From the NCBI GenBank assembly GCA_033060915.1, contig CM065381.1:34320336-34384335 (forward strand): a stretch of DNA of 64,000 nt, read 5' to 3'. This stretch comes from Euryodendron excelsum (lineage: Eukaryota; Streptophyta; Magnoliopsida; Ericales; Pentaphylacaceae). Shown in pieces: positions 23,434 through 35,790 of this stretch. Below the pieces are notes generated by a model, which did not search any database, was not told the DNA's origin, and saw nothing but the letters and a program-made list of their open reading frames with translations. A program made the position numbers and the translations under genes. The number at the start of each line of letters is the position of its first letter. Positions within the stretch are counted from its first letter, which is position 1.

Positions 23434-26400
23434 TAAGCACCCCATTTTTGCCCGCTCGACAATCTCCGAGCTGACCAAGCTCACTTTCACACATCATATG
23501 CATATTTAGACTCTAAGCCCACCTTTTTAACTTGAATTTAGTCCACCAGTCGCTTCTCAGGCCTGTAGGGTCCACTTGAAGCTAAATGACCGTTTTGTCC
23601 CTGGGCATTCGAACGCCTCAAGAACCACACTGGCTCCGGGTATCAAACCAGTAACCTTCTGAGATTACTTCTTATGGTATTCTCAACCTTCCTCTGCCTT
23701 TTCGGATCATTCCGAGTCAGTTCCAGCAAACCTGGTGCAAAATAACCGTTTTGCCCCTTGTAGGCCGGTCTCCTTTTCCGACCACACCGGCTCTAGGTAT
23801 CAAACCGGTAACTTCCCGAGAATTCTTTTGATAGTGTTCTAAACCTTTCTTTACCTTTCCGGATCATTCCGGGTCAGTTCCGGCAAACCCGATACAAAAT
23901 GACCGTTTTGCCCCTAGTGGGCCGGTCTCCTTTTCCGACCACACCGGCTTTGGGAACCAAGCTGGAAACCTTTGGGAACATTCTGAATAATGTTTCCAAA
24001 TTTCGATTCTTCTTCCGGAACAGTCCGAGTCCGTCCCGGTAGCTTTCCAATCCGATTGACCGTTTTGCCCTTAAAGGCCCAATCAACCCTTCCGACACAT
24101 CCTATCCTCATTTTTCATGTCAAATACCTTCGGGACACTATTTTAGGTGTTCCTGCTCTTTTCCGGCCTTCCGGGTCATTCCCGGACTTTCCGGAGTCAC
24201 TCCTAGTGAAGTCAGGCTAAAAATTACATGGTAGTCACTAGTATAGGCACCCAAATCTAGTTAAAGATACGTTGCTTGCCGACCTTAAACATTTCCTAAA
24301 TGGCTGGCGCCACTACTAGTGGCGCAAAGTCAAAAAATGGTTTGGGTGTAAGTTTTGGCCTGGCGCCACTACAACAGGCGCCAGTGCATTCCCCTCTCTA
24401 TAAATACAGAGCCTCTTCCAGCGTGAAAAAGGTCCGAACACTCAGTCTAAAAATCATATAATTCGATATACAAAGCTCGTGCACTCCCTAAACCCTAGCT
24501 TCTTTAGGTTTTCCAAACTCTAGCCACCATACACTAAACCCTAGCCTCCTATACACTCATACACACCCCCATACACTCATACACTAACCTTCAACCCTCC
24601 TTCGAAGACTTAAAAAGTTGCAATCTGAAGTTTGAAGATTGAAAGGCGGCTCTTGAAGATTGAAGACGAAGATCAAGACGAAGACCGAAGAAAGCAAGGC
24701 GTGCAAAATAAACAAGATACAAAGTAGGTTCTCCATTTAAATTTTCGCACTTCCCCCTCTCTCTTCTCTCTCCTAACCCACTTGGGTTTTCCCTATTTTA
24801 ATCCCCCATTTCTTTTCCCCCCTTTCTTTGCATGCTTGAAACAAGGGGACTCCCGGTCCATGTGTAGGATTAGACTATCGGAGGGTCACCGTGTCGGGGG
24901 CTTTCATTTAGGCTAACCGGAGACCATGTGGGTTTGGTCCCCTTGATTATATGGTGAAGCCTTAGCCTTGTATGTTCACGACCCCAAAATTGCATTGTGC
25001 ATATCATGATCTTGCATCTTCCAAAAGCCGTTTTCAAAGTTGTTTTTCAAATCGTTTTCAAACTTATTTTCAAAATTGCATCAAAATCCCCTTTTCAAAA
25101 ACTTGTTTTCAAAACCACAATCCTAGGGTGATTCTAGCTTTTCCATGGCTAGGATTGCTTTAGGAAAGTGTTACATTTAAAGTGACCAATATGGTCCACA
25201 TTTTCAAATCTTGTTGTTTTCAAAACCGCTTTCCTGAAGTGGTTCTAGCCTTCTTATGGTTAGAATCACTTTAGGAAAGTGAGATCTTTTACACCTTCCA
25301 AAACACTCTCCTTTCAAATCCCTCTTCCTCAAAATCTCTTTTTCAACATACTTTCCTAAAACTCTCCTTTCCGAAATTGTTTTTCTAAAAACTCTTTACA
25401 AAATTCTATTTTTCAAAACCTCCTTTTTTAGCTCCTTTCCAAAATGCTCTCCCCAAAATCGACTTTCCAAAAACTCTCCCTAAAAATCTTTCTAAAAACT
25501 CTCTTCCCAAAATCGTCCTTCTAGAAATTCCCCTCTAGGATTTTCCTTCTAAAATCTTCGTTTCTAAAAGCACACTTTCCAAAAACTCTTTCTCTTTAAA
25601 ATCTTTTTCCAAAAACTCTATCTTCAGATTTACTTTCCAAAAACTCCTCCCTAAGATTCCCTTTTAGAAAACTTTCGTTTTCAAAAACGCACTTTTCAAA
25701 AATCCTCTCTTTAGAGCCCAAATCAAGCCCTAGAACTCACAATTAGGAAACCCTAATTTCTTTCCAAAAACATGATTTTCAAACTCTGTCCCAAACCTAG
25801 GTTTCCAAAACCTCTTATTTTCACATCCAAACTATACACATTTCTAAAATCTATTTTCTACGTCGAAACTATAATTTTCCAAATCTAGGGTTTCTAGAAT
25901 CTCCCTTTCCAAATCCTTGCCAATTCCTATCTTCCCTTTAGGAAACCAAATCAAATATTCCCGTTTAGGAAACCAAATCCAATCCTCCGTTTTTTAAAAC
26001 AAAATCAAACATTTTCTTTTGGAAACTAAATTCAATCCCTTCCTAATTCAACTTCCCCCTAACCTTCTACCTTCCTAAATCTTAAATTTCCTAAAACTTT
26101 CAAATCTTTCCTTAAACATTAAGTTTCCAAATCTTCCCTAATCCAACCCTTTCCTAATTCTACTCGTTTCCAAATCTTAACTCTCCAAACCTAAGTTTTC
26201 AAATCTTTCTAAAACTCAAACCTTTCCTAATCTTAAGATCTTTCAAGACTTTAAAATTTTCTAAATCTTAAACTTTCTAAATTTTAAATCTTTCTAAAAT
26301 TCTAAACTCAAAACTTTCTTATTTTCAAAACTTCCTTATTTTCTAAACTTTTCAATTTTCAAAACTTTCCTATTTCAAAAACTTTCCTAATATCGAAACT

Positions 26401-27822
26401 TTCCTAATTTGAAAACTTTCTTAATTCAAAACTTTCCTAATTTCGAAACTTTCCTAATTTCGAAACTTTCCTAATTTGAAAACTTTCTTAATTTAAAACT
26501 TTCCTAATTTCGAAACTTTCCTAATTTCAAAACATTCCTAATTCGACACTTTCCTAATTTGAAAACTTTCTTGATTCGAAACTCTCCTAAATCGGACCTT
26601 TCCTAATTCGAATCTTTCCTAAATCCAATCCTTTCCTAAATCTTCCAAGTCCAGCATTCGAGTCAAATTTTTTTTAAAAACTTTCCAAATCGAGTCCAAT
26701 CCTTCTTTTCTAAGTTCCTAAGTCTAGGTTTCCTAAACCTTCGTCTTTTCAAAATAAGTCTAAATCTCTCTTCCAAGTTCTATTTTTTTAAAATCAAAAT
26801 TCAATCTTTTCAATTTCAAAATTCCAAATTCTAATTTTCAATCCTCTATTCAAAGTTCAATATCTCAATCTTCCAATTCAATCTCTTTCTTTCAAATCAA
26901 TCTCTTTTCAATCGGACTCTTGTCCGAACTACGACTGACCTGATTCCTCCAAAAGGATAAGTAGGCAAACTTCATAGGTGCGGTCACAATTTCTTTCAAA
27001 TTTTCAATTCCACAATTTCTTTCAAATTTTCAATTCCACAACTTCTTTCAAATTTCAAATTCCTCCACATTTTTCAAATTTCCAATTCCATAACATTTTT
27101 CAAAATTCTATTTCTACAATTTCTTTCCAATCTCCAATCCTACAATTTTCTTCAAATTTCCAACTCTACGATGTATTTCTATTTTCAATTTCAATTTCCA
27201 AATTCAATTTTGATCTTCAAATTCAAGCTTCTATCTCTTTCTTTTCAAATCTATTTCCAAATCTCTTTTCTTGCATTTGCATATATGCATCATGGTTTTT
27301 TTAAAAAAAACATTGTTTTTCAAAGTGAATAGGATTGGACATTGGATTAGTTGAAGACTCTCATAGGTGAATCTAGGGTAGATTGACATGTAGGTACCGA
27401 AAGAGCAGGGTAGGGTGATGGCTTAGTGCGTCTTCCCTACACGTAACCAACCTCCGAACCTAGAATCACTGATTTCAAAGATCAAAAATGAGTTATTTTT
27501 CAAAAAGGGCTAAATATTTTCTAAAGGTTGTCAAACAACCTGTTTTTTTAAAAACCCTTTCTTGAGGAGATATTTTCAAAATTGTTTTCCAAAACCCTAA
27601 GTGTAGTTTTCGGATTATGCTTAGTTTTTAGGTGACCAAACTCACCTTAATCAAGTTAGGTAGCGACTCCAAATCTTTTCCAAAAGCCCTTTATTCAAAT
27701 CAATTTTTCAATTCAAACCTAGTCGTACTCATTCTTCTAGAAGGGTGAGTTCTAACAAGAGAGTACAACATTTTTTCCGCTTGTGTGAGTATTCCTCGAG
27801 TGCGAAAAATCTGGGCGCGACA
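23434..27822 (+). mobile_element. family A solo LTR (copy 3) nested in the reversed B LTR
   Basis: It runs from TAAGCACCCC (the initial TG is lost) to GGGCGCGACA, about 4.39 kb, with B sequence on both sides and no internal region. It has four U3 units with a period near 157 bp (GACCGTTTTG at about 23587, 23745, 23902, 24059), palindromes at 24305-24326 and 24360-24384, a TATA box at 24399-24406 and the G-poor leader. It lacks about 1 kb of the GGTAAGTCC blocks found in copies 1, 2, 4 and 7, so it belongs to a shorter subfamily. No target duplication is visible. Confidence 0.85.
24305..24406 (+). promoter_or_regulatory. family A LTR core promoter (copy 3)
   Basis: Palindromes TGGCGCCACTACTAGTGGCG.. 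(24305-24326) and CTGGCGCCACTACAACAGGC.. (24360-24384), then TATAAATA at 24399-24406, 15 bp further on. This is the least decayed version in the window. Confidence 0.65.
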
Positions 27823-29217
27823 TTACCCTGGTAATACGTCTTGGTAGAAAATAGGTCCTCGTTTCATGTATTGTCTGTCGGACAAAGAGCCGGTAGTTAG
27901 CCCTCTTATCCAATTATCAGTAATTGTCCATACTTGCCTAGATTCTCGGTGTTCAAGGGTTGCAGTTCTTATAATCAGTTTATCGGTGTTAAGTAATAGG
28001 ATACAGTGGGTATCTTGGTGGGTTTAGACCTTGGAATCCTTTTCGTCTCCCGTCAGGAACGGAATTGCCCAGGGTCGGAACTGAAGGGGATTATTTGGAA
28101 TTTTTACTGGGAGGTCCAGTAACCCACACTTTCCCATTTCTAGGTTCCTTATATTATTTGAGGTAACTTGGCAAAATTTCAGATTATTCCCTTTAATATT
28201 GCAATTTATATGATTTTCTTTGTCATAACACTATTTTAATTCAACAGAAAATCACATAAATCTCTGAAAAATCCAAAAAATTAGAGGAAGGTCTCATTGA
28301 GTGTCATAATCATCCCATAAAAATTTCAGGCCGAGGGAGTGTGGGTCACGCCCACACACGCCACCACCCGCGCGTGGGGAAGGAAGGCAGTGCCTTCATC
28401 TTCTTCCTTAAGCGGCTAAGGGCTTCCCTCGCCGATTGCCGTCGATCCATGGTCCTCCTGGCCATGCATTCATGGCTTAGAGAATGCTATGGACCAGGGC
28501 TACACACTCATGGTTAGTGCTCAACCTACGGTGGCCGGAGGTGGCTGTTATGGCCAAAAAAGCTCGGCTACATGGTGGAACCCTAAGGTTTCAGACCTAC
28601 AATTGAGCTTTTGGGCCTCTTCCTTTGTTTTTCTGGAGATGTGTCCTTCATGAAAGTTGTTTAGAATGTCAAGATGAAGAGGATCCAATTGGCCTCAACG
28701 GAAAAGGTGGTCAGTGACTGGAGTTATGGCCAAGTGACTATTTTCGATGATTTTATCTTTCGAGGGCCATTCCGGCGCATGCATAGAGGTGTGAGACCTC
28801 ATCTTGACTCTATGAAGGTCCTGGGGAACCCTCCCACCCCTGTGGCAGGCGTTAGGCCCTGCATGGCTCGTTACAAGTTCAATATCAGTGCAACACCCAT
28901 TTTTCTTCATTGTTTTCTTCTTTGGTTCACAGAGGGCTGGGGGCTGGTTTTAGTTGGGTTTAGATAGGTTGAGGGGTATGGAAGGAGACCCTAAGCCTAC
29001 CTTTTGAAGGCACTTGCCTCTGCCCCTCCTCTTCCCTGTTTTCTCCCCGCCTTTCTTTTGGTTTCTCACTTTCTCTCTCTAAAACTCACTCCAACTTCAG
29101 TGGGCAGCCACTGGGGTTCTGACAGCTGGGTTAGGTATATATAGAGGGGTGTGGGGGTGGTGCATCATATGGTTGTATTGCTGGTTCAATAGGAGTTCAA
29201 CTCCCTAGTCTCTCTCT
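27823..29217 (-). mobile_element. family B LTR, reversed, segment 2
   Basis: It is the reverse complement of about 43000-44330 of the direct B 5' LTR, including the stretch missing from the direct B 3' LTR. The reverse of the B TATA region appears near 29138-29147 (TATATATAGAGGGG). Open frames here are by-products of LTR sequence. It is interrupted at 29218 by another A LTR. Confidence 0.85.
29213..29217 (+). repeat. target-site duplication TCTCT, left copy
   Basis: It matches 34714-34718 on the other side of the A solo LTR. The match is exact, but the site is a CT microsatellite, so it is weaker proof than usual. Confidence 0.6.
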
Positions 29218-29493
29218 TACAAGCACCTCATTTTTGACCGCTCGGCAGTCTACACTCCGTCCAGACCTGTGCTCAACTCAGTATGGACGTATTCCAATCG
29301 AAATCAACTCTTTAAGTCGAATCCCGTCAATTCATTACTTTGCGGGCCCCACTGGGCCCAAAGAGAAGCGAAATGACCAAAATGCTCTTAGGGGCATTAT
29401 TCATTCCATATTCTGAATCAGGCACGTCTTTTCGAAGACGGTAAGACCCCTTTTCGAAGACAGCAATACCCCTTTTCAATTCTAATCCCTCTC

Positions 29494-29960
29494 TCGAGAC
29501 AGTTGATTCCTCGAGACGGTAAATCTACTCCAATTAGGCACATCTTTCCAAAGACGGTAAGTCCCCTTTCCAATTCCAAATCAGGCACGTCTTTCCAAAG
29601 ATGGTAAGACCCCTTTCCAATTCCAATTCCAATCCCTTTCTCGAGACAGTTGATTCCTTGAGATGGTAAATCTACTCCAATTAGGCGCGTCTTTCCGAAG
29701 ATGATAAGACCCATTTCCAATTCCAATCCCTCTCTCGAGACAGTTGATTCCTCGAGACGGTAAATCTACTCCAATTAGGCGCGTCTTTCCGAAGACAATA
29801 AGACCCCTTTCCAATTCCAATCCCTCTCTCGAGACAGTTGATTCCTCGAGAAAGTAAATCTACTCCAATCAGGCAAGTCTTTCCAAAGACGATAAGACCC
29901 CTTTCCAATTCCAATCCCTCTCTTGAGACAGTTTATTCCTCGAGACGGTCCGGCACATTT
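29494..29960. repeat. 94-bp tandem repeat in A LTR copy 4
   Basis: TCGAGACAG begins units at 29494, 29641, 29735, 29829 and (as TTGAGACAG) 29923. Spacing is 147, 94, 94 and 94 bp. Each unit holds two CTCGAG-like sites and a GGTAAATCTACTCCAAT phrase. The first gap contains an extra half unit. Confidence 0.88.
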
Positions 29961-31261
29961 TTTAAAGAAAATCTCTTCAAAACGGTAAGTCCCTTTAAAC
30001 CTGTCGACCGGGACGAGACCCCAAGTCCCCTAGATGATAGAACGGTCCACCTTTGGCGCCTGCTAGCCCGTCAATACAGAAATGTCCGTTTAGGCACGCC
30101 TTTCGAGAAAGTTGATTCTCAGGTGCTAAGTCCCTTTAGCAGCTTCCCGAGATCAGGCAGTCTTGGGAATGATCGCGAATCGTCAGAGTAGCGGAAATAC
30201 TCACAAACATCACAACCGTTAGAATAACAGAAATACTCACAAGCAGGTCGATAAAGGGAATTGCCAACAAACCCCTGTATCACACGACCACTGTCAAAGT
30301 GGGGGAAATACTCAAAACCCAGGTCAACACCAGTGCCTGCTAGCCCACTTCGGTGAAAAATGACCAAACTAATCCAAGGGCCATTTTTCAGCATGTTTCT
30401 CGAGAACACATTTTGAGTCTTCAGAACGGTAAGTCCAACCTTCCAAGATTTTTTTAAAGGCAATCTAGCATGATTAGGTGCCTTCTAGTCAGTTTCGGGC
30501 CAATTCTGAGACTTTTCGGTCAAGATGACCATTTCGCCCCTAGGCATCCGAACGCCCTGGGAACCACACCGGCTCTCGGTATCAAACCGGTAACCTCCCA
30601 AGAATGCTTCTTATAGTATTCTCAACTTTCCTCTATCTTTCCGGATCATTCCAAGTCAATTCCAGTAAACTCGGTGCAAAATGACCGTTTTGCCCCTTGT
30701 GGGCGGGTCGCCTTTTTCTAGCCACATCGGCTCTGGGTATCAAACCGGTAACCTCCCAAGAATGCTTCTCATAGTATTCCCAACCTTCGTTTACCTTCCC
30801 GGATCATTCTGAGTCAATTCCGGCAAACCCGATACAAAATGAGCGTTTTGCCCTTGGAGGGCCGATCACCTTTTCCGACCACACCTGCTCTGGGTATCAA
30901 ACCGGCAACCTTTGGGAACATTCTGAATAATGTTTTCAAATCTCGAGTCTTCTTTCGGGATAGTCCGGGTCCGTCCTAATAGCTTTCCGGCCTGATTGAC
31001 CGTTTTGCCCCTAATGGCCCGGTCAACCCTTCTGACACATCCTATCCTCATTTTTCAAGTCCAGTACCTCCAGGATACTGTGTTAAGTGTTCCTGCCCTT
31101 TTTCGGCCTTCTGGCCAATCCCGGTCCCTTAAATCCTTCCCGGAGTTTCCGGAGTCACTCCTAGTGAAGCCAGGCTAAAAATTGCATGGTGGTCACAAGT
31201 ATAGGCACCCAAATCTAGTCAAAGATACGTTATTTGCCGACCTTAATGGTTTCCTAATTGG

Positions 31262-31426
31262 CTAGCGCCACTACTAGTGGTGCCAAGCCAATATTTGGCC
31301 TAGCGCCACTCTTAGTGGCGCCAGAAGTATTTTGATTTGGCCTGGCGCCACTCTTAGTGGCGCTAGAACTATTTTTGGCCTGGCGCAACTGCAACAGGTG
31401 CCAGGTCTATCCCATCTCTATAAATA
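31262..31426 (+). promoter_or_regulatory. family A LTR core promoter with four palindromes (copy 4)
   Basis: GGCGCC-type palindromes lie at about 31262-31286, 31300-31323, 31342-31365 and 31380-31404. TATAAATA follows at 31419-31426, 15 bp after the last. Most other copies have two or three. Confidence 0.6.
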
Positions 31427-34400
31427 CAGAGCCTCCTCCAGCATGAAAGAGAGCCGTGAACTCAGTCTAAAAATCCTAATTTTTGATGCACAGAGCTTGT
31501 ACACTCCCCAAACCCTAGCTTCCCTAGGTTTTCCAAACCCTAGCCACCCTACACAAACCCTAAGCCTTATATACACTCATACACACCCCTACACACATAT
31601 ACACTAGCCTCCAACCCTCCATTGAAGACTTGGATTGCTACAACTATGAAGATTTGAAGACCGAAGATGAGCCCTCGAAGATCAAGACTGAAGTGAAGCG
31701 AGAACCGAAGAAAGCAAGGCGCACAAAGCCAAGCAAAAATAAAGAAAACACAAGGTAGGCTTCTTATTTAAATTTTCGCACCTCCCCCTCTCTCTTCTCT
31801 CTCCTAACCCACTTGGGTTTTCTCTATTTTAATCCCTCATCTCTTTCCCCCCCTTTCTTTGCATGCTTGAAACAAGGAGACTCCCGGTCCATGTATAGGA
31901 TTAGACTATTGGAGGGTCACCATGTCAGGGGCTTTCTTTTAGTCTAACTGGAGACCACGTGGGTTCGGCCCCCTTGATTATGTGGTGAAGTCTTAACCTT
32001 GTATGTTCATGACCCCAGACTTGCATTGTGCATATCATGATCTTGCATCTTCCAAAAATTGTTTTCAAACTCGTTTTTAAAGCTTGCATTAAACTTGTTT
32101 TCAAAATTGTATCAAAATCTCCTTTTTCAAAACTTGTTTTAAAAATCACAATCTTAGGGTGATTCTAGCATTTCCATGGCTATGGTTGCTTTAGGAAAGT
32201 GTTACATTTAAAGAAGGCCAATATGGTTTATATTTTCGACTCCTCATTTTCAAAACCACTTTCCTAAAGTGGTTCTACCCTTCTTATGGTTAGAATCGCT
32301 TTAGGAAAGTGAGACATTTTTATACCTTCTAAAAGTCTCTTTTCCTAAAAATCTCTTTTCCCATACTTTCCTAAAACTCTCCTTTCCAAAGTTATTTTCA
32401 AAAACTCCCTCTCCAACAATCTCCTTTCAAAAATCTTTCTAAGAACTCTCTTTTCAAAATCTTCCCACTAGAAACTCCTCTCTAGGATTTCCTTCCAAAA
32501 CTCGTTTCCAAAAACACACTTTCCAAAAAACTCTTTCCTTAGAGCCCAAGTCAAGCCCTAAAACCCACAATTAGGAAACCCTAATTTTTCTTTCTAAAAA
32601 CATGGTTTTTGAACTTGTCTTAAAACTTAGGTTTCCAAAACCTATTTTCTTCGTCAAAACTATACACTTCCAAATCTATGGTTTCTAAAACTTCCTCTCC
32701 CAAATCCTTGTCAAATTAAATCTTCCCTTTAGGAAACCAAATCCAATCTCTCCGTTTAGGAAACCAAATCCAATCCTCCGTTTTTGGAAACAAAATCAAA
32801 CCTTCTCTTTTTAGAAACAAAATCCAATCCTTTGTTTTAGCAAATAGGAATCTTAACCCTTCCTAATCCAAATCTTTCCTAATTCAAGTCTTTCCTAATC
32901 TTCTCCTTTCCTAAACCTTAAGTTTCCAAAACTTAAACTTTCAAATCCTTCCTTAAACCTTAAACTTTCAAATCTTTCCTAATTCAACCCTTTCCTAATT
33001 CTACCTCTTTCCAAATCTTAACTTTCCAAATCTAAGTTTTCAAATCTTTCCGAAACTAAACCTTTTCAAATCTCAAGGTTTTCTAAAACTCAAACTCTAA
33101 AACTTTCTAAATCCTAAACTTCCTAAATTCAAAGCTTTCTAAATCTAAAATTTTCTAAATCTTAAACTTTCTAAATTTCAAATCTTTCTAAAATCCAAAG
33201 CTCTCTAAATTCAAAATTTTCTTAAGTTAAATCTTTCTAAACTTCCAACCTTTTTAAAATCTAAACTGTCCTAAAACTTCAAATCTTTCTAAATCTAAAA
33301 CTTTTCTAAACTCAAAAACTTTCTTAATTCAAAACTTTCTTAAGTTGAAACTTTTGAAATTCTAAACCTTTCTTAAACTAAACTTTCCTAATTCAAAACA
33401 TTTCTAATTTCAATACTTTTCTATTTCAAAACCTTTCTCAAAATAAAACTTTCCTAAGTTGAAACTTTCCTAAGTCAAAGGTTTCCTGAGTTGAAACTTT
33501 TCTAAACCAAAACTTTCCTAAAATAAAATTTTCCTAGAATGACACTTTCCTAATTCGAACATTTCCTAAATCCAATCTTTCCAAATCTTCTAAGTCCAAC
33601 ATTCGAGTCAATTCTTTTCGAAAATCTTTCCAAGTCAAGTCCAATCCTCCTTTTCTAAGTTTTTAAGTCTAGATTTCCTAAAACCAAGTTTTCCAAAGTC
33701 AAGTCCTTTCAAACCTTCCAACCAAAGTCCAATCTTCTTAATTCCAAATTTCAATTTCTAAGTTCAAATCAAATCTTTTTTACAAATAAAAATCTCTTTC
33801 TTCCGATCCAACATTCTATCTTTTATCGGACTCTAGTCCAAACTACGACTGACCTGATTCCTCCAAAAGGATACGTAGAAAACTCTCATGGGTGCGGTCT
33901 CCACATTTTTCAAATCTCAAATTCTACAACATTTTTCAAATTTTCAATTCCACAACCTCTTTCAAATCTCCAATTCTACAATCTTCTTCAATCTCTAATT
34001 CCATATCTATTTCAAGTTTCCAATTCCAAAAATCTATTCTCAAATCTTTATTTTCAATTTCCAAAACTTTTCAATTTCAAATCTATCATTTCAAATCTCT
34101 CTTCTAAAATCAAATCAAATTCTTCTTTTCAAATCTATTTCCAAATCAAGTCTCCTTTCTTGCAGTTGCATATCATGCACCATGTTAATTTCTTTTCAAA
34201 AATTTCTTTTTAAAAGTGGATAGGGGTGGTCATTGGTTAGTTGAATACTCTCGTAGGTGAATTTAGGGTAGATTGACATGTAGGTACCGAAAGGGCGGGG
34301 TAGGGTGATGGCTTAGTGCGTCTTCCCTACACGTAACCAACCTCTGAACCTATGATCACTGATTTGAAAGACCAAAATGAAGTTATTTTCTAAAAAGGGC

Positions 34401-34711
34401 TAAATATTTTTCAAAGGTTGCCAAACAACCTGTTTTTCTTAAAAACCCTCTCTTGAGGAGATATTTTCAAAATCATTTTCCAAAACCCTAAGTGTAGTTT
34501 TCGGATTATGCTTAGTTTTTAGGTGACCTAATTCACTTTAATCAAGTTAGGTGGCGACTCCGAATCTTTTTTCAAAAGCCCTTTATTCAAATTAATTTTC
34601 AATTTAAACCTAGTCGCACTCATTCTTCTAGGAGGGTGAGTTCTAAGAAGAGAGTACAATATTTTTCCCGCTTGTATGTGTATTCTTCGAGTACCAAAAA
34701 TCTGGGTGCGA

Positions 34712-34713
<2 letters not shown>

Positions 34714-34755
<42 letters not shown>

Positions 34756-35785
34756 ACTATATCTCTCACTATATCTCTCTCTATCCCTCATTTCGATTGG
34801 CCACTCAAAGAAGGTTTGCCTTGGTCCCTACATTCCCAGCATGTGAGAATGAGAAGATTCCCTAGAAGGTCTTCAAGGATGACATTCCCTTCAGGTCTTT
34901 CTTCTCTCTCTCTCTCTCTACAACTTAGTCTCTTATTGGCTGCATGGGCATTCCTTGCCCGGAAAGTGGGGAGGCAAGGGGGGTTAATTTATTTCATACA
35001 TTGTGATAAGTGTGTGAGGTTTGACCATGTGTTGTTTAAAACTGTGCATTGTGTTGTTCGTGTGTGTTACAATATTGTGTCCAATTGTATATATACATGC
35101 ATAAGACACTAACTCGTGTATTCATAAATGGGGCATTACATCTGGCCACATGCATAGCTTAAGAGTGGTTTACATGCAATATGAAGGGGTAGCTGGCCAT
35201 GCAAAGTTGGTGGAGTGAGGGTAAATCTGAAAAATGGAAGAGAGCCCCTAGTTTGAAGCGGCTGGCTTTGGGGCTTCAAATCTTATCAAATGGTCATTCC
35301 AAAACCATAGGTAGCAAGTTCTCGAAAAACTAATTGGTTTAGGCTGAAATTTTGCACGATTCCTTCAAGAGATGAGAGAGATAACACAATATGAAGGTCG
35401 GGTAAAATCTGGTGCGAAATTCGCCAGGTGCAGCAGCTTTTGGGGGCTGTTTGGGAGAACAAATCTCCACGGAATTGAGTTCTAAGAACATGAGGGGATT
35501 GGGCTCAAAGAGTAGATAATTTTAGACACTTGATTTGCCAAAATCCATTGAGAAACGAGAAAGAAATCCTAGTTTAAAGTTAGGGTAATTTCTGGTGCGA
35601 ATTTTATCGGGTATTACGTGTATCAAAGACCTTTCGGGAGACTTGATTCTATGAAGTCTAGTTCTGAGCTTATAAGTAGAACGGGCTTAAAAGGAATTTC
35701 ACTTCAGATATTAATTTCACAAGGTTTGGTTTTTTCAACCCTGAGAGGGGTGAAATGTAGTCCATTAGAAGTTACAGGTATTACA
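34714..35785 (-). mobile_element. family B LTR, reversed, segment 3 (5' end of LTR)
   Basis: It begins with a TC microsatellite (34714-34748), continues as the reverse complement of the first kilobase of the direct B LTR, and ends GGTATTACA at 35785, the reverse of the B LTR start. The open frame across the TC run is not a gene. Confidence 0.88.
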
Positions 35786-35790
35786 AAGTG
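35786..35790 (-). repeat. target-site duplication of a B element, inverted copy (CACTT)
   Basis: It reads AAGTG on the plus strand, so CACTT beside the B LTR start. It exactly matches CACTT at 51381-51385 after the direct B element, although the two sites are 15.6 kb apart and in opposite orientation. Confidence 0.7.

Larger units (their letters stand above)
29218..34713 (+). mobile_element. family A solo LTR (copy 4), full length
   Basis: TACAAGCACC (TG changed to TA) to GGGTGCGACA, 5,496 bp, flanked by TCTCT on both sides and lying inside the reversed B LTR. It is the longest A LTR here, partly because of a 94-bp tandem repeat. U3 units with GCGTTTTGCCC/CCGTTTTGCCC recur at about 30684, 30841 and 30999. 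Four palindromes stand before the TATA box at 31419-31426. The open frames inside it are low-complexity and not genes. Confidence 0.9.

Noticed and set aside
29418..29914. Repeated minus-strand proteins with GINCLERGIGI motifs
   Set aside because: They are translations of the 94-bp tandem repeat in A LTR copy 4, not a repeat protein gene.
34636..35112. 158-codon open frame with a long Ser-Leu repeat
   Set aside because: It is a translation of the TC microsatellite and B LTR sequence. The same frames recur in other B LTR copies (49319-49636 minus), so it is repeat by-product.
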